A stretch of 64,000 nt of DNA, from positions 6,145,501 to 6,209,500 of the forward strand of contig CM061091.1 of NCBI GenBank assembly GCA_030770545.1. The letters run 5' to 3'. Below, piece by piece: positions 24,201-37,974 of this stretch. Positions within the stretch are counted from its first letter, which is position 1, and each line of letters opens with the position of its first letter. The notes under the pieces are model-generated. The model was not told the origin of the DNA and did no database searches. It saw only the letters and a program-made list of their open reading frames with translations. A program made the translations under genes and the position numbers. This stretch comes from Macropodus opercularis. Lineage: Eukaryota > Chordata > Actinopteri > Anabantiformes > Osphronemidae.

Positions 24201-27200
24201 AAAAATTGAACAGAGCTCGGCTCCACTTGAAAGCATCGACCTTTGGCCACATTCAGCTACACATGTTATATGAAACCTGCCAGCTAGCAGTTCCTGCCAG
24301 AGAAGCTTGTTCCGTACAGGAATGTTTCCAAGGTCTGCTTACATGTAGGTCACCTGTGTGGGCTGAACGTGTCCCCTGGTTCAGACGCTAAGTATTACTG
24401 CGTTATATAAGACCAGTGTTTTCGCTTCCTCTTTAAAGTACTGTGCAGCCCACATACTGGGTACGACTGAAGCCAGTATCATCGTCAGCTCCAAATATCT
24501 GCTGCATGATTCTTGCGTAAGGCTTCTGAATGGGAACAGATGAGAAAACTTTGACTGAAGCCGTGGAGTGTTTCCTGCTCTGAGAGTCTTTGCTGTAGTG
24601 CTGGAGTACTAGGAGAAGTCACGATGGAAACGATGTACTGCACGTTTGGATCACAGATACGACCGTTTGACTGAAGTATGACTGGTCCATAATTAGTGAG
24701 AAATGCTAACCAGAGCTTTTTGTGCCGTGATGGGTGGCAGACACACATATCGCATCTCATATTGTATTTTATGGAGCCCTGGCGTACTCTTAACAGTGTG
24801 GGCGTGTTTCTAAGAACTGGTCCATGCTCTCTGGGTGACAAATTTTATATTTCCATCAGCCGTCAGTGCTTGTTGGGCAACAGCCTCAACCTGCGGTGCC
24901 CTGTTACCACAGTTACTGTGTAATACTGGGTCGTGTGGGACAGTTTGCTTCATTAGGTAAAGCAACTGTATATTTGCTCCTGAAATAAAAAATTGGATCC
25001 CTTTGATCTACCCTGCAGGCTTAGTAGTATTTTGTATGATGGCTAAATTTATTCATTGTGTATTTCTATATGGATGGAGTCCCTTGAACACCTGGATGCA
25101 GGAATACTTTCTATAATACAGAAAGACAAATATGCATTTCTCATTATTATGTAACTGGATTTACTCGTTAACAACTTACTTGTTCAGCCACACTGAAGGA
25201 ATGTCACATATTACATTAGTGATTAGTATTTTTGGCGTAATGCAGGAAACATCCTGGTTTTCTTAGGCCCAGTGAGCTGGAAACGAGTCACAGGCTTTGG
25301 TTCCACCCCCTAATCTGAGATGTCAGATGGATGCGAGTGTGTTCCCCTCTCCATCCAAGTACTCACACACCTTCATTTTCACTGGAACACATTCCCCGCC
25401 CCATTGTTAATATGTGTGATGTTTCTTTATTTCTTCATCACCCCCCTCCTGCCAGCCCTTTATCCACGTCTTTCTTCTCTGCTGTGGGAAGTCTTGATGT
25501 GTGGGGTTTTGATGGCCGGCTCACTGCTGTCTGTCTGTTTTCTGGATTTTTTATTTTGTCATGTTCCTTTTTCTTTTTGTTCGTTCCATTCTATTGAGGT
25601 TTCCTTTTTTATTCTTAAGAGTTCATATGTTTTTACATGCGTGCTGGGTTTCTCTGTGTGATGTGCACTTAGTAACATTTAAAGTTACAAATAGAATGTA
25701 CTTTACCTTCACTTATCCCGTGTTAGCTGCTCTCGAGGAGTGTAGATCAGAGCTGTGTGCCTTTCTGCCTTGGATGTCTAATGTCTCTGGAAACAATCAC
25801 GTTCTACTATGATCTGACTGCACTACTGCTACATGTGACACATGCTCTAAATGAAAATGTTTGGAAATAGAATATTTCATTGGCCTTGTGAAGACAGATG
25901 AGCATCGTTTTAACTTTACACAAACATATATTTATCTACTTAACAAGTCCTTTACACACTGAGGTTCAATCTGTTGCACACTCAAGCTGTTAGATCAGCA
26001 TGGATCAATTAACTACTGTATCGTTTGAGTAGGAGTTAGAATTAGTTTTTCCTGAGATCCGACATTCTCAAGTGTTAAATGGCATCAAAAGATGAGCAGA
26101 CATGCACAACTTCTCACTCAACGCATCAGTCCCGCTTGGTAATTAGTAGTTTGTGATATTGGTTGTGGAGCACGCTCTGATCTTGGGCTTTTAAGAAGTA
26201 CCAGGATATAATAATAAGCTTCTGACACACTCACTGTAAGCGGGTGAGCTGCATATGTGAACCTTCTGCACGGACATCAAACGGACTCTGTCCAGCGAGC
26301 TCCAGCGGACATACTGTAGTCCAGAGTGCATGGGTGGAAGAGGCTTTAGATGGTAAAACCTCCTGCTTACTCAGCTGCTAACAGTGCTGCCTAATGTTGA
26401 AGCAGGAAGGACAGTTTTTATGTCTGTCATTGTGGTTTTATAAGGGAGCTATTCAGACTCATAAATTCATTATTGGCCTGTCTTAAGCTATAAAACGTCT
26501 TTTAATGAAATGCGTTTTTAATGGGGTCCAGGTGAGCGTGACAACGTTCAAACTCCTTGTTGCATCTCACACTGCTTCCATGTCATCACCGCTGATGTCT
26601 CTCGGTCGCCCAGGACAGAGTTGCTAACAGTTGTCCTGCGGGCTGGTCCTCGCCGTACAGACCCCCTGCTGACTCCAACTGCAAGGTTCACCTCAGGCAG
26701 TGCATGTCGGGCTCCTCTGTTATGAGCCTATCATCAAGTTTGCATGAGCCCCTCTTTGTAGAAAGTAGGTCACGGCTGCCGTCTGAGAATTAGGAGGAGA
26801 GATCGGAGGTTTGGTTCGGATCGTCTGCATGCAGGAATGCTGTAAGAAGTCCCGGACATGTGACCGACCCAGCTTCTCCCACGCCCCCCACCACCTCAGC
26901 TCTCGCATCTGCAGGCAGCCTTTGGTGCCTTAAAAGACGCATACTAATGAGGCACCTTCCCCCCATTTAAACAATCAACAGACGCATTGAGGATCGAGGG
27001 GTGAAAAATACTGAAGGCGCTGCTGTTTTAGCCAGGATTAGAAAAACCCTTTAAAGCCGTGCAGCAGCATTCCAGGGGCTTTCTGTTGACATTTATTTGA
27101 GCTTCTGCTTTTATACAGCAGATTATGAGTTAGTGTCGCCACAGCGTTCGATAGTTCATCATGTCAAATTTGCGAGATAGAACATAGCAGAAAAAAAAAT

Positions 27201-27626
27201 CACGCATCCACCTATTTCAACCACAGTTCGTTCCATGGTGGTGTGGAAAAATATCAAATGGGCCTGACTGAAATTTCTCCGTCGTGCATAGTCAATTGAT
27301 TTACATCTGCTTACATGCTTCAGGTTTACTGGATTTGTTCAATTCATACTATGCTGCGTGATATCACATCAGTAAGCAAGTACCTGCTGCTGTTAGAAAC
27401 CCACTGGTGAACACGAGACAGACTTTTGGGTCTAATCAGGTGACGTGAGCTTTACTGAAGGTTTATTCCAGTTAATCACGTTTAAACTTGGTATCTGTAG
27501 GCTTAGTGAATCCACACTGAAGCAGCATTATTACTAATTCCTCCTTCTACATGATATTGATGGATGATTCATAGCGTGAGACACTGATGTGATGGCTCTG
27601 TCTCTCTCCTCTCTATCCATTCTATG

Positions 27627-27646
27627 CACACACACACACACACACA
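27627..27646. repeat. (CA)n microsatellite
   Basis: Ten uninterrupted CA units within intron 1. Confidence 0.9.
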
Positions 27647-30434
27647 GTTAATTTCCTTACAGATTACCTGCTCCCAGGTTAGGATGTATGTCTGACCCCG
27701 GTGGTGTCCATCACCGTGTGTTTGTCACTGCAAACTCCACCTCCTCTCCATTCTTTCCCGCCCCTTAATAAAGCGCCTGCTTATTATTCATGTGGGATGT
27801 TTTGTGTTTCAAACGACATCAGTCATCGTGTATCAGGTAGGATGAGTCACCCCCACTGTCCTCCATGTCAGAGATGACTGGCAGAGAAAAATGTGTGAAA
27901 AATGTACTGTAGCTTCAGCCACGTTTATTGTGCATCAAGTCTAAAGTTTAGCTTTAGAAATGAATAAGTTTATGTCTGTATTCAATGCACCCATTGTCCC
28001 GTATTGTTTGTAATTGCCTACAACATGTCTCAGTTTGACCTCAAATGTCTTCTGTTCAGTGGTTATTTGGAGACAGGAGCTTATCCCAGCCTTGCACGAT
28101 TACTCTAATTATATGTGTTATTAATTTGATCATTTTAAGGTCACGGGCTTTGGGAAGCTGTGAACTGGAAAAATACTTTAATTCAAAGCCTGAAAAACAG
28201 TTGTGCTTTGTGTTTCCAGCATTTCTTTGTTCTGACAAAGCAAAGCAGCACATTACCCAGATAAGAGCACGGCGAGCTGCCCTCATCCGTCCATCGCTTT
28301 CCCATCTGTACAAACATAGGAGATCTGCGAGAGACAGTATGCGCGCTGATGTTTCGGTGGCAAACTGTCATAATGAATTAATGGCTCTAAAATCCTGTTT
28401 AGCTTTGACCGCCAACATCATCAACGGAGAGCACGGGATAAAAAAAAAACAAACAAAAACAAACTGGAGCACAAATGTGGCTTCATATTTCCCGTAAAGC
28501 AGAAAGCCTTGAGCACCGCAGGGGCCTCAATTTATTGATTAACTCAAATGACCTGATATCTGTATTTGCTCTGTTCTGTGCACTATTGGTGTGTAATTCA
28601 ACACACCACGGCATTATGGACCTGGTGGGCCGTTCAGCTGTACTCATTGATCATCGGTGAGCCAAGGACTCTTGTTGGCCATACAGGAGTTGGAGGCACC
28701 TGGAGGGGTTTTTAAGCCCTCAACAGATCTTTGTGTCGAGGCAGATGAGAACACATTAAAAGTAAAAGGCCCCGTGGGACTCGGCTCTGGCTCTCTGTTC
28801 ATACAATGACCTTGTTACTCCAGTCAGAATATACCTCAGTCATTCCACATCTCTTTTTAAGGGGCTCCCGGCTTTACCCTCTCTTTCGCAAGCATCATGT
28901 GAGGTCGACACAGTATATGATCTAACATACGAGCTAAGTGAAATGTATGCAATTGCTTTGACAGGATTTGCTTCCTAAATATGAACATACTGCCAGCGAT
29001 CAGTACAGGGAACCACTGCTGCACATCAGGCTGAGATCACATAGCAGAAGTAGCATATACGCCTAAATGTAACCTCAAAATCCAGTGGGCGCAAGACTTG
29101 ACCTACAGTAGCCATTCAGTAGCTTCCATGTAAAGGGTTCAATGACTGCACAGTGACTGGTATGTGTCAGCTTTGGCCTGACATTTTGCCATATATTTTT
29201 TCATAGGTCTAATTGGGGTTTTGGCTCAAGATGTCACCTCAGCTCATTCAGCATCATTTCCGCAGTTGACATTTTTCTCTCAGCAGACACTCCAGAGGTA
29301 TCGCTTCGCCATGAGAAGCTGGAAGCAGGGCAGTGTTTTTTCACTCACCTCAGCTTGATGGAGGTGTGTTAGCATGACGGTCATGTACCCAAAAACTTTT
29401 TATGTGTGTGAAAGCATGTTAGGTTGCTACGACAACAGCCGCGCTGTCATTGCTGGTATCTTTCTGGATATGTTTCATGCTGTGGTTTTGATGTTGTGGC
29501 GTTTAATGTTTGGGTTAGTGAGTCAGCTGTGTTGCAAAAGTAGGAGGTGAACTGGGAAAATGAGGCACAGTTGATGAAGCTGAATGGAGACGCGGTAGCT
29601 ACTATGACTCAGATGTTGTTCAGGGATGAAGGAGGGTGTGAAATTGGAAGTTTCAACATATGATTGTTTGTCATACTCATTTGCAAGATTATTATCAGAA
29701 GAAGTGAGAAACAAGCAGAGATATTTTAGATTTAAAAGAACCAATTATGCACAGGGAGTCACCGTGGTGCAGATTAAACCATTTTTAGCTTTCATATGCT
29801 TCTTTTTCTTTTTTCTCATTTATATTAACATAAATCCAACTTACGCAAATGTCACTTCGCAAATTCCTCTTGCGGAACAACCAACACTAGGTTTTGACAG
29901 TTGTTGACCTTACCCAGCCATAATCATGACACGGGAGATTTCAGAAAGTTTCATCATCTTCATGAAACATAGGAGCTGGTATCATTTACAGAGTGCTCAC
30001 ATTATTCGAGTCAATGTCAACGAAGTCAACAGGTTTCAACAACAACAGCGACCGTGATTGCATTTTTAGTAGCCAAAGTGGAATCGCCAGAAGTCAAAGC
30101 AGCTGGCTCTGTAGTTAAATTAGCTTTATTGTGAAAAACTAGCAAACAGCTTTTCCCTGACAGGACTGGCTGTCACGTCAGTCAGGAACAGCGACTTGCG
30201 CAGGCAGCTGTCTGCATTAGACACTGTGAACTGTGGAGGCTTCTTATTTCCAGAGGAAGTTGCCACCTGTCAAGCATCACTAATGTGTTTATTGTTACTG
30301 GAGAGATCAGGACTGTTTCCCCCTGGTTCGGTGGGAGTGTGGGAGAGATTGAATGTTCAGTTTTACTCAGACTCTTTAAAACCATTTTCCATTACAATTA
30401 TTCTACCGTTAGATGTAACATTTCATTTGTGCAA

Positions 30435-30635
30435 ACGTTGTCTTTGCAGTAGTTTTGTGTCGCTGCTGTTTTGCATCTTATTTGCAGTCTCTTTGCGTTG
30501 CTTTTTTGTGCATCATTTAATGATGGCTTTGCATCTCTTAGTGGTTGTTTTGTGTCATTTCTGGCCTCTTCACAGTAGTTACTGGGCTCTTTGTACTGGT
30601 TTTGGGCTCCTTTGTTGTTCAGTGTCCTTCTTTCA
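30435..30635. repeat. Degenerate TTTGCAGT/TTTTGTGTC tandem repeat
   Basis: T/G-rich tract in which tttgcagtagttttgtgtc and drifted variants (tttgcagtctctttgcg, agtggttgttttgtgtcat) recur every 20 or so bases. Similar tandem tracts are common in fish genomes. The hydrophobic open frame covering it is a consequence of its T/G-rich composition. Confidence 0.55.
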
Positions 30636-30899
30636 TCAGTTTATGGTCATTTAATTGACTTTTCAAAAAGCAGCATTGACACCTCTTTTGCCTCTAGACC
30701 AGTCTCTGACAGTGTGCGTGTGTGCGTGTGTTAATCATATAGTACATTCAGCAACCCTTGTAAAACGTGCAAAAGTGTGACAGCCAATAGCCAAGACTTT
30801 ATGTTTTGAGGTAAACTGATGTGCTGAGTCCTCAGGTTATCCTGTCTGGCTGGATGAATTAGAAGTGACCTCACAGACCCTCATTTTGATGAAATATTG

Positions 30900-30941
30900 A
30901 GTGTGTAGGTGTGTGTGTTTGTGTGTGTGAGAGAGAGGGAG
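30900..30941. repeat. Imperfect (GT)n/(GA)n microsatellite
   Basis: Interrupted GT units passing into a short GA run within intron 1. Confidence 0.75.
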
Positions 30942-31564
30942 GCAGTTACTTAAATGGAAACAGGAAGAAAAACAGCAAACAAATCAAATATTCAACAACC
31001 TTGAGCTCTGTTTCTTCCCACTACCATCCTTCCTACAGGAGGTAATTGGTTGACACTGTAGACTTGTGTGAAAACTAGAGTAGGTGAGGACTTGTATTTT
31101 TTTCCAGACACTTTTTGAAGGCATTTAACAAGAACCTTCGAAGACTTTTCTTTCTACTTGTGTTTCACTAAATCCAAGAAGGTTGATGTTTATTGATTAG
31201 CCAGAAAGATGAAGCTTTTTAGTGCCTGTGTATTGTCAAGTAACAAAAGAATTCCTCTATAAAACAAAACCAGGGACAATCAAAAAACAGGGTTTTTTGT
31301 CCACCGTTTTAAAATATTGTTAGGTTTGCACAGTTATATTCAAGCTGCTCTTGATTGTTACGACACATTCAACATATATGCTGTAACATCACTAGTTGCT
31401 TTTCCAATTCAGTTGCTTGTACGATAGATTTTTAATGGTCTGACTGATCTGAAAAAGATCACAGGCACACAAAGAGACGTGGTTTAACTCTTAGTCAGCT
31501 TAAAGTGACACTTTATTGCGTCACCCTGTGCTGCTTGCTGTTGCCTGTCTATATACTGTATGCG

Positions 31565-31650
31565 GTCCAGTGATGGACTGGTGACCTGTCCGGGGTGAAG
31601 CCCAGATGACTGCTGGGATCGGCTCCACCACCCCACTCGCGTGAATAGAA
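31565..31650 (+). repeat. Degenerate teleost interspersed repeat, LINE-tail-like
   Basis: Contains gtgatggactggtgacctg, then ccggggtgaagccc, then tgctgggatcggctcca. This order closely follows a motif seen in very many fish interspersed repeats (gactgg.gacctgtccagggtg ... gctgggataggctcca), which I associate with L2-type LINE 3' ends. It is a short, mutated fragment with no coding part. The family assignment is from memory and not certain. Confidence 0.6.
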
Positions 31651-34086
31651 CTGGTAGATTTGGTATTGTCTCGGTGAACAACATGCACAGTTACAGCAAA
31701 AGTTATTATTTCCTCATAAAGTTAAAAGCACTCTTACCTGTTTTCAGCCTGACAAATATAGTGTAGCTGCATCTCTAATCTTAATCAGCGTCCCCAGAGG
31801 CGACATTTAGAATAAATTAAACCTTTGAAAACAAAAAGTCTTTGATCCTTTGTTTAGAGGAGACGGTGGTGTGTCTCGGCACCTCTCCTCCTCCTTGCTG
31901 TGTTTTATTTCCCAACACAGGACACCTCACTCACTGTCAACCCTGTTAACCAGAGTCTGTGTTCTCGCAAAAAACAGCACTCTGTTGTTTTGACACATGG
32001 ATAAATAGCACTATGGCTGAATCGAATTCCAGCCGTGAACTGTTCTCTTGCTGCAGGTGTCAAAGTGCTTCCATCAAAATAGAATTGAAGTCAATCGACT
32101 CTACTGTAATTAGCATGAGGAGTCAGGTGAAGAAGTGACGAGCAGATAATTCAGCTTAACCTTTTGCTTTGACTTCCCTTAAACCTGATCCCTGGTATTT
32201 ACGGGAAGATGACTCTTTCCTGCCTCTGTGGTTCTGAAGACATTTCAGCTCCCTACACTTCCTACCAAAAACCATTATCATTCTGCCCCTCCGCTCCATA
32301 AAAAAGGGCTTATGTACAGTATACAGTATGTGATTTATACTAAATCACTTCCCACTTCGCTGGTGCTCACTTTAGTTTGCTAGGCCAACAACAAAAAGGC
32401 TGCAAAATGCTATTGTACGATTCTGAATAGAGAGCAAAAGAAGATGGAAAATTGATTTTAGAAATAAAAAGAGGCAGGAAAATAAAAAGAAGCAGGGAAA
32501 TAAAACCCTTAATTTTAGCACCCTATTTTTAAAACGTATTATCTGAAAAAAAATACGCGTGATACTTCACACGATGATGCAAAATTTAGCCCACGTGTAG
32601 TGATGATTGTGTCACATTCTGGAAGAAAAGTAATTGTCAAACGTAATAGCTGACAAATAGTGGTGTTCGGGCAATGCTGTAAGAACAACGCTGATGTGAA
32701 AGTACAGCTGCAGAATAGTCAGTACAGGGAAACAAATACAAGCTCAATTCAAGCCATATACTAAGAGCCTGTAGCCAGTGGGTGGGACCAGCTGAGCAAG
32801 TAGTGGCACCACTGAACAGAGGCGGATGCGGACATTGTGGGGGATCAGGTTTAGGCCACTGGACTCCACTGTCATTTTGTTAATATAGTTGAATCCTAGC
32901 CTACAATTTGGTACCTTGAGTATATCTTAATTTTGTATGTATTATTATGCTGGTAAAGTACTTTTTCAAATCACAATTCATGCACAATCCCTTCAAGTTG
33001 ATCTATTACAGGGCAATATGAAGGTTAATGCAATGTAAGACAGATAAATATGGACAGAGGAGATGCCATTCAACACAGAAACACAGCACTGGAGTATTAT
33101 AAATAAAACAACAAGTGATTTTAGCCAATTGTTGCAATGTCAGCCATCGCGGCTTGGACTTTACCAAGTTTCAGAACAATTGCTGCAATAGTTGTATAAA
33201 GTGGCACTAAAATCTGCAAGTTTCAAGATTTCAGGCTGGCTTTAAGTCATTTAATGACCACTGTGATCTGGCTGCCAGATCATTCTATAGCTGTCTTATT
33301 GCCACGAGAGTGGTACTAAGTCATACAAATATTGTATGACTTGTATGACTTGCTACTACTCTGCAGGACATAAATAATATAGTCCAATTAATTTTAGTGC
33401 TCTTTTCCAAAGCCAGAAGAAAAATCCTTATGATGTTCGTACTCCTCGGGATTCAAGGAGCTGCTGACACAAACAGACTAAGTGGGATGATAAATCTTCA
33501 ACGAATGTGTTAATACAGCGTTATGCCTCATTGCTGTGCACAAATGTTAGTACATAGCACTGTTTTTTCTAAACTAAAGCATATGTGTAGCTCAGTCTAA
33601 TTGCACAGACACAAAACTGCCACGGCTATTAAAAAAATGGCCAAACGTTGGAGCAGCTTGACAAAAAAGAGCAACTGATTACGAGGAACTGTCAGAAGAA
33701 ATAAAATGAAAAACAGGAGAGTGGAAGGATCTTAAAATGTCAGTTTTCATGGTAAACTGGAAATAGAGAGAGATGTCTTTTGGGCTTGAGCGCTGTGATG
33801 GAGTGCAGCGGAGTGTATCTCAAGCCAAACCCGGTAATTACAGGGTTTTTCTCTCACCTGCATAAGAAGGTAGAGGCTCTGTTCCAAGCTTTTAGGCCCC
33901 CGATATGTCCAGAGCTTTTATCAGGATAGATCTACACCATTCAGAAAAGAAGGCAGAATATCACAGAAGCTCAAATATGACTTTATTTCTAGTGTGCAGT
34001 AAAGCTTTTAGCGAAGTTTAATGACAATAGGCCTGAATGTTAAAGTGCTTTTCACCTTTAGGTTTTCGTTGTTGAGTTTTAGTTGC

Positions 34087-34125
34087 TGGGTAACAATCCC
34101 ATTCTGATAATGGGATTGTTACCCA
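34087..34125. repeat. 17-bp perfect inverted repeat
   Basis: The left arm tgggtaacaatcccatt (34087-34103) is exactly complementary to the right arm at 34109-34125, with a 5-base loop ctgat. At 39 nt it is shorter than a microRNA precursor. No target-site duplication was recognised at its ends. Confidence 0.95.
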
Positions 34126-35589
34126 ATACCCTGGTTCAACAAACTGCAGCTATTAAAACATAAAACAACGGGCGATAGGAAATTTTATTACTATGAATGT
34201 TGTCAATCAAAAAGTTATTTACAATGGAAGATAAACATCATAAGTGTTAAAGATGGACACATTAACCCAGGAAACGTCTACATTTCATACTTCTCAGTTC
34301 ATTGTCATGTAGTCTAATAGTGATTGTTATCAGCTAACCTGACGCTACTCTGATGCACAGTTAGGTGCATCCTTGAAACTCACTTTCAAAATGATTCAAC
34401 TTTGATTAGACGAGATGAGTGTGGACACGATCAGGATATTTATATGTAATGAAATCAATACAGCATGCAGAAAACTAATATTTAAAAAAATCTGTGGTGT
34501 CACAGCAACTGACATGATCCTGTATTCTTTAATGTTTCCAAGGCGAGACCTTAAGACTACATTTAACTGTTAATCAAGATGTGAAAGAATTGCCGTGCAG
34601 TCATCGATCAGGGGTGGGGTCCAAAGGATCCATCAATCTTATCGGGTTTGAAAATATCACAAAGTTCTCTTAAAGGTTATCTCATCATCTTGGCAGGTGT
34701 CTGGAGCCTACAGGTGCTTCATTCCCCCAACCCTCTATCCAAACTCTCACTCATATTTCAATCCAATTGTAAATTTCAAACTTCTCCCCACCACAATGAC
34801 ACCCAGCCCTTTGAGAGTGACTTTAAGAAGAGGATGAACTCTGAGCTGGGCTAGTCAAATCAATCTAGTCACGCTGGAGGAATGGAGCGGTTCATTACTG
34901 GGAGGGCTGAGGAGCTCTCCGATCAGCTCTCTAATATCACTGTGATCCTCTTCTCTTTTCTTACCTAATTGAATTCTCCAGGAGAGATGCCCCTCAGCTG
35001 CAGATTTATCATATCCTGAAATTGGAGGAGACTAGCTCCATGAAGGACGTGCGCAGAACGTTTAATCCAGTCCTCATGCTGTAAGCTGACTACAGTGGTC
35101 TCTGCAGAAAATAACTTATCCCACTGTGGACCGTGGACCTTGGGAGAGTGGTCTTAAACAGGAATGGCAGCAGTAGATGCATACATCCCATATGAAATAT
35201 GCTGCATGTCATGTACAGTGTGGCCACCATTCACAACAGATGGTATTGTAATTTGTAATCAAAGCCCCTTAAATGCAGATCAGTGCACAATATGTCTCTC
35301 CCTGCAAAGATTAGCTTCTTTCTACTGCTCAGTTTCTCTCTCGCAAGCATTTAGCCCCTTCTTGCTTTCCTTCACTTTGTAGTAATAAATGGTTTTGACA
35401 TCAAAGATAAGACGATCTGGAGGATTGTATTTCAAAGACACTTCATGAGGGAGGTGGCTGATTGTAAGACATGATGTCTTGTTAATATTTAGATCAAGTG
35501 TGGATAAGTAGGTTAATCATAAAGAGGGGCCGGTGGTGCGCGCTGGAATTCTGCCACGTACAATACATTTATCATCCATGTAATACTAC

Positions 35590-35760
35590 CCAATTCTATC
35601 CCATCCCATATCCAACCACGCAGTATCCCATTCCATCCCATCTTAACCTATTCTATCTTATCGTCTCCCAGCCCATCTTATTCAAATCTTTCCCATCTTA
35701 TCCCATCTCGTGGCATATCCAACCACAAACGTATCCCATCCCATCCTGTTCTATCCCTTC
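35590..35760. repeat. Imperfect TCCCA/TATCCCA pentanucleotide-type tract
   Basis: Repeated tatcccat, ttccatccca and tcttatcccatc units. A longer unit beginning catatccaaccac occurs at 35607 and again at 35714, an offset of 107 bp, which suggests an internal duplication of a pentamer-based repeat. Confidence 0.85.
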
Positions 35761-36400
35761 TCTGTATGTACAGTGCCTTCTGTTACGCTACATATTTAAT
35801 AATCATATATACCAATTCTTATCAGTCTATTTACGGCAGAGATGTTTGAACAAACTTGGATACATATCTTTCCAGTAATGACACTTCTCCAGATGAGATG
35901 TATCTTAAGCATGTTGCACATTCCTTTTCCTTAGATTTGCCATGTTTGCATGCAGGATGATGTTTCTGGCAGAACTCCAGCAGTATTCCTTTACTTATTT
36001 AATTAAATATTATCATGACCAGCACTGCCTAAGAGAAGTTTGGCCATAAGCACTGACAACAGGAGAAAACTTTGTGAATGAAGTGAAGGTTTTGTTTTGG
36101 TCTTAAACAGGATAATCTCTCTTCTAGGTCTACGGTAACAAGAGTTGTTTTATTTGTGACTTTCCTTGTTTGTAACAGACAGTCAGCTCCTCTCATTTCC
36201 AGTAAGACGGATTAGATAACCTCCAATGCTACTTTCGAACACTACACTGCAGACGACACTAGAAAGCTATAACATAAAGCTAGAATGTTCATTGCCTCAT
36301 TTAGTGATAATCAGACTAAACGCTAACAATGCAAAGGAGCCCAGCAGAGCTTTTAAATAATGCTCATGTTGTAGCTGCATGTGTGTTGCACAGGTAATCA

Positions 36401-36415
36401 CCCCCCCCCCCCCCC
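36401..36415. repeat. Poly-C run
   Basis: Fifteen consecutive C bases in intron 1. Confidence 0.95.
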
Positions 36416-37935
36416 ACCGGTGGAGTGACATTCAGTTATTGCTGCTTTAAATTCACGGTCACATTGAAAAACAAAGCAGACTGGCTCCTCCCTGTGTGAA
36501 TGTAAATAACAACACACCACTTCCATTACACATGAATGACATTTGCAGAGCTCTGCTGCACTTTGAAACGTGCCCGTATTTAAGAGTCAAAGCATTTAAT
36601 AACAGCTGTGGGTTGACAGCGTTGCCTATTACAGTGCGCAGATGGAGGTGTACAGTGTTGAAAGTGACATTCGTTGATTTGCAGATCCATTGCTTTTTGA
36701 GTTACCGCTGAGCAACTCAACTGTGGAGTTAGCTGAATCCACCGAGGATCATAGCCTGATGACACTTGGCAAAATGGCATACTAATTATAGTCATTTTCA
36801 TTTTGGGCAGAAATGCTTGAGCTTAGTCATGTGCGAAGCGTTGATACCTTTCAGAACACGGACCAATGCTCCCACGACGTTTAGCCCTGCCAAATCTCTG
36901 CTGCGGATTGGCTGTGCCTGTAGCGAGCGGTGGCACTCAGAGGCTTAGGTAGTTTCTACCCGGGGCTGCGTCGGCAAACTGGTGACACAGAACGGTCTGA
37001 GGGCAGCTGTGGGATGGAATCCTGGCTGGGAATTTTAGCAGTGTTGAAACATTTCGAGCTGATGGTTCTGGCATGGCTTCAGAACCTCACAGCTCGCTCA
37101 CACATGAGAAGTGAACCGAATGGGTAAGTGGCTGACAGTTACTCTGATTCTGTACAGAGCTTCACATTAGACCCGGAATAAAAGAATTAATCACTCCCTA
37201 ATACAAACCAATGCATATTCATTTAGGTTTCACAGCTATTTTCTCACAAAATATTGTAGATATTGTAGTTTGGCTGATTTTTTAAAAAGACTCTCAACGG
37301 CACGAGCGCATCAATGCGGGTTGCTGTAATGGCCTATTTGATATGCAATATGAACATCAGCACATCAAAGCACCTTTCATACCAATAAATGTCATTCTAA
37401 GTGTTTTACAGCTGAGAATTTAGGAGCGATACACACCAAGAAAGGGCAAAAGGCAGATGAAAATGAAACTAACGTAAATAAAGCAATAGAGCAGCAAAGC
37501 AAAAACAATCAAAGACTGCAAATTATAATCTGCAGGACATAGTAAAGATCAAAAGGAGTGGTTACATTAAAGTACATGACAGACAGCCCCGTTTTTTACT
37601 CTTAGGATACGTCTGGCTTAACGCTGGATAATAAGGCAGTCGTGTTGGCATGCACACTTAAGTGCAGTGCAGTCAGTGGAGAATGTCTAGTGTAGATTTT
37701 GCTGCAGTATTTGCAGTGATGCATGTATATGACCTTCTTGTCTCAGTAATGGCCACACAGAGCCCAGCTCTCAGTAGATATAACAGTTTGACTGATCTGT
37801 CCATAATATAAACTGCTTCTCCTCTAGAGGATCACTCCCTGGGAAACCACTGATAACTCAAGCAATCAATTGAAATTTCATTGCAGCTATTTTTTTCTTT
37901 TTGCTTTTGTCTCTAACAGATGTACCTTTGCCAGA

Positions 37936-37937
<2 letters not shown>

Positions 37938-37970
<33 letters not shown>
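37938..37970. repeat. (CT)n microsatellite
   Basis: About sixteen CT units in intron 1. Confidence 0.95.

Positions 37971-37974
<4 letters not shown>

Noticed and set aside
28045..28497. 150-codon plus-strand open frame
   Set aside because: No recognisable domain, ends in an A-rich run, and competing frames on the other strand look equally plausible.
30196..30654. 152-codon plus-strand open frame with a hydrophobic C-terminal half
   Set aside because: The second half is the degenerate T/G-rich tandem repeat; no homology recognised and it lies in intron 1.
34087..34125. MicroRNA precursor
   Set aside because: The hairpin is only 39 nt with a 5-base loop, too short for a Drosha-processed precursor.
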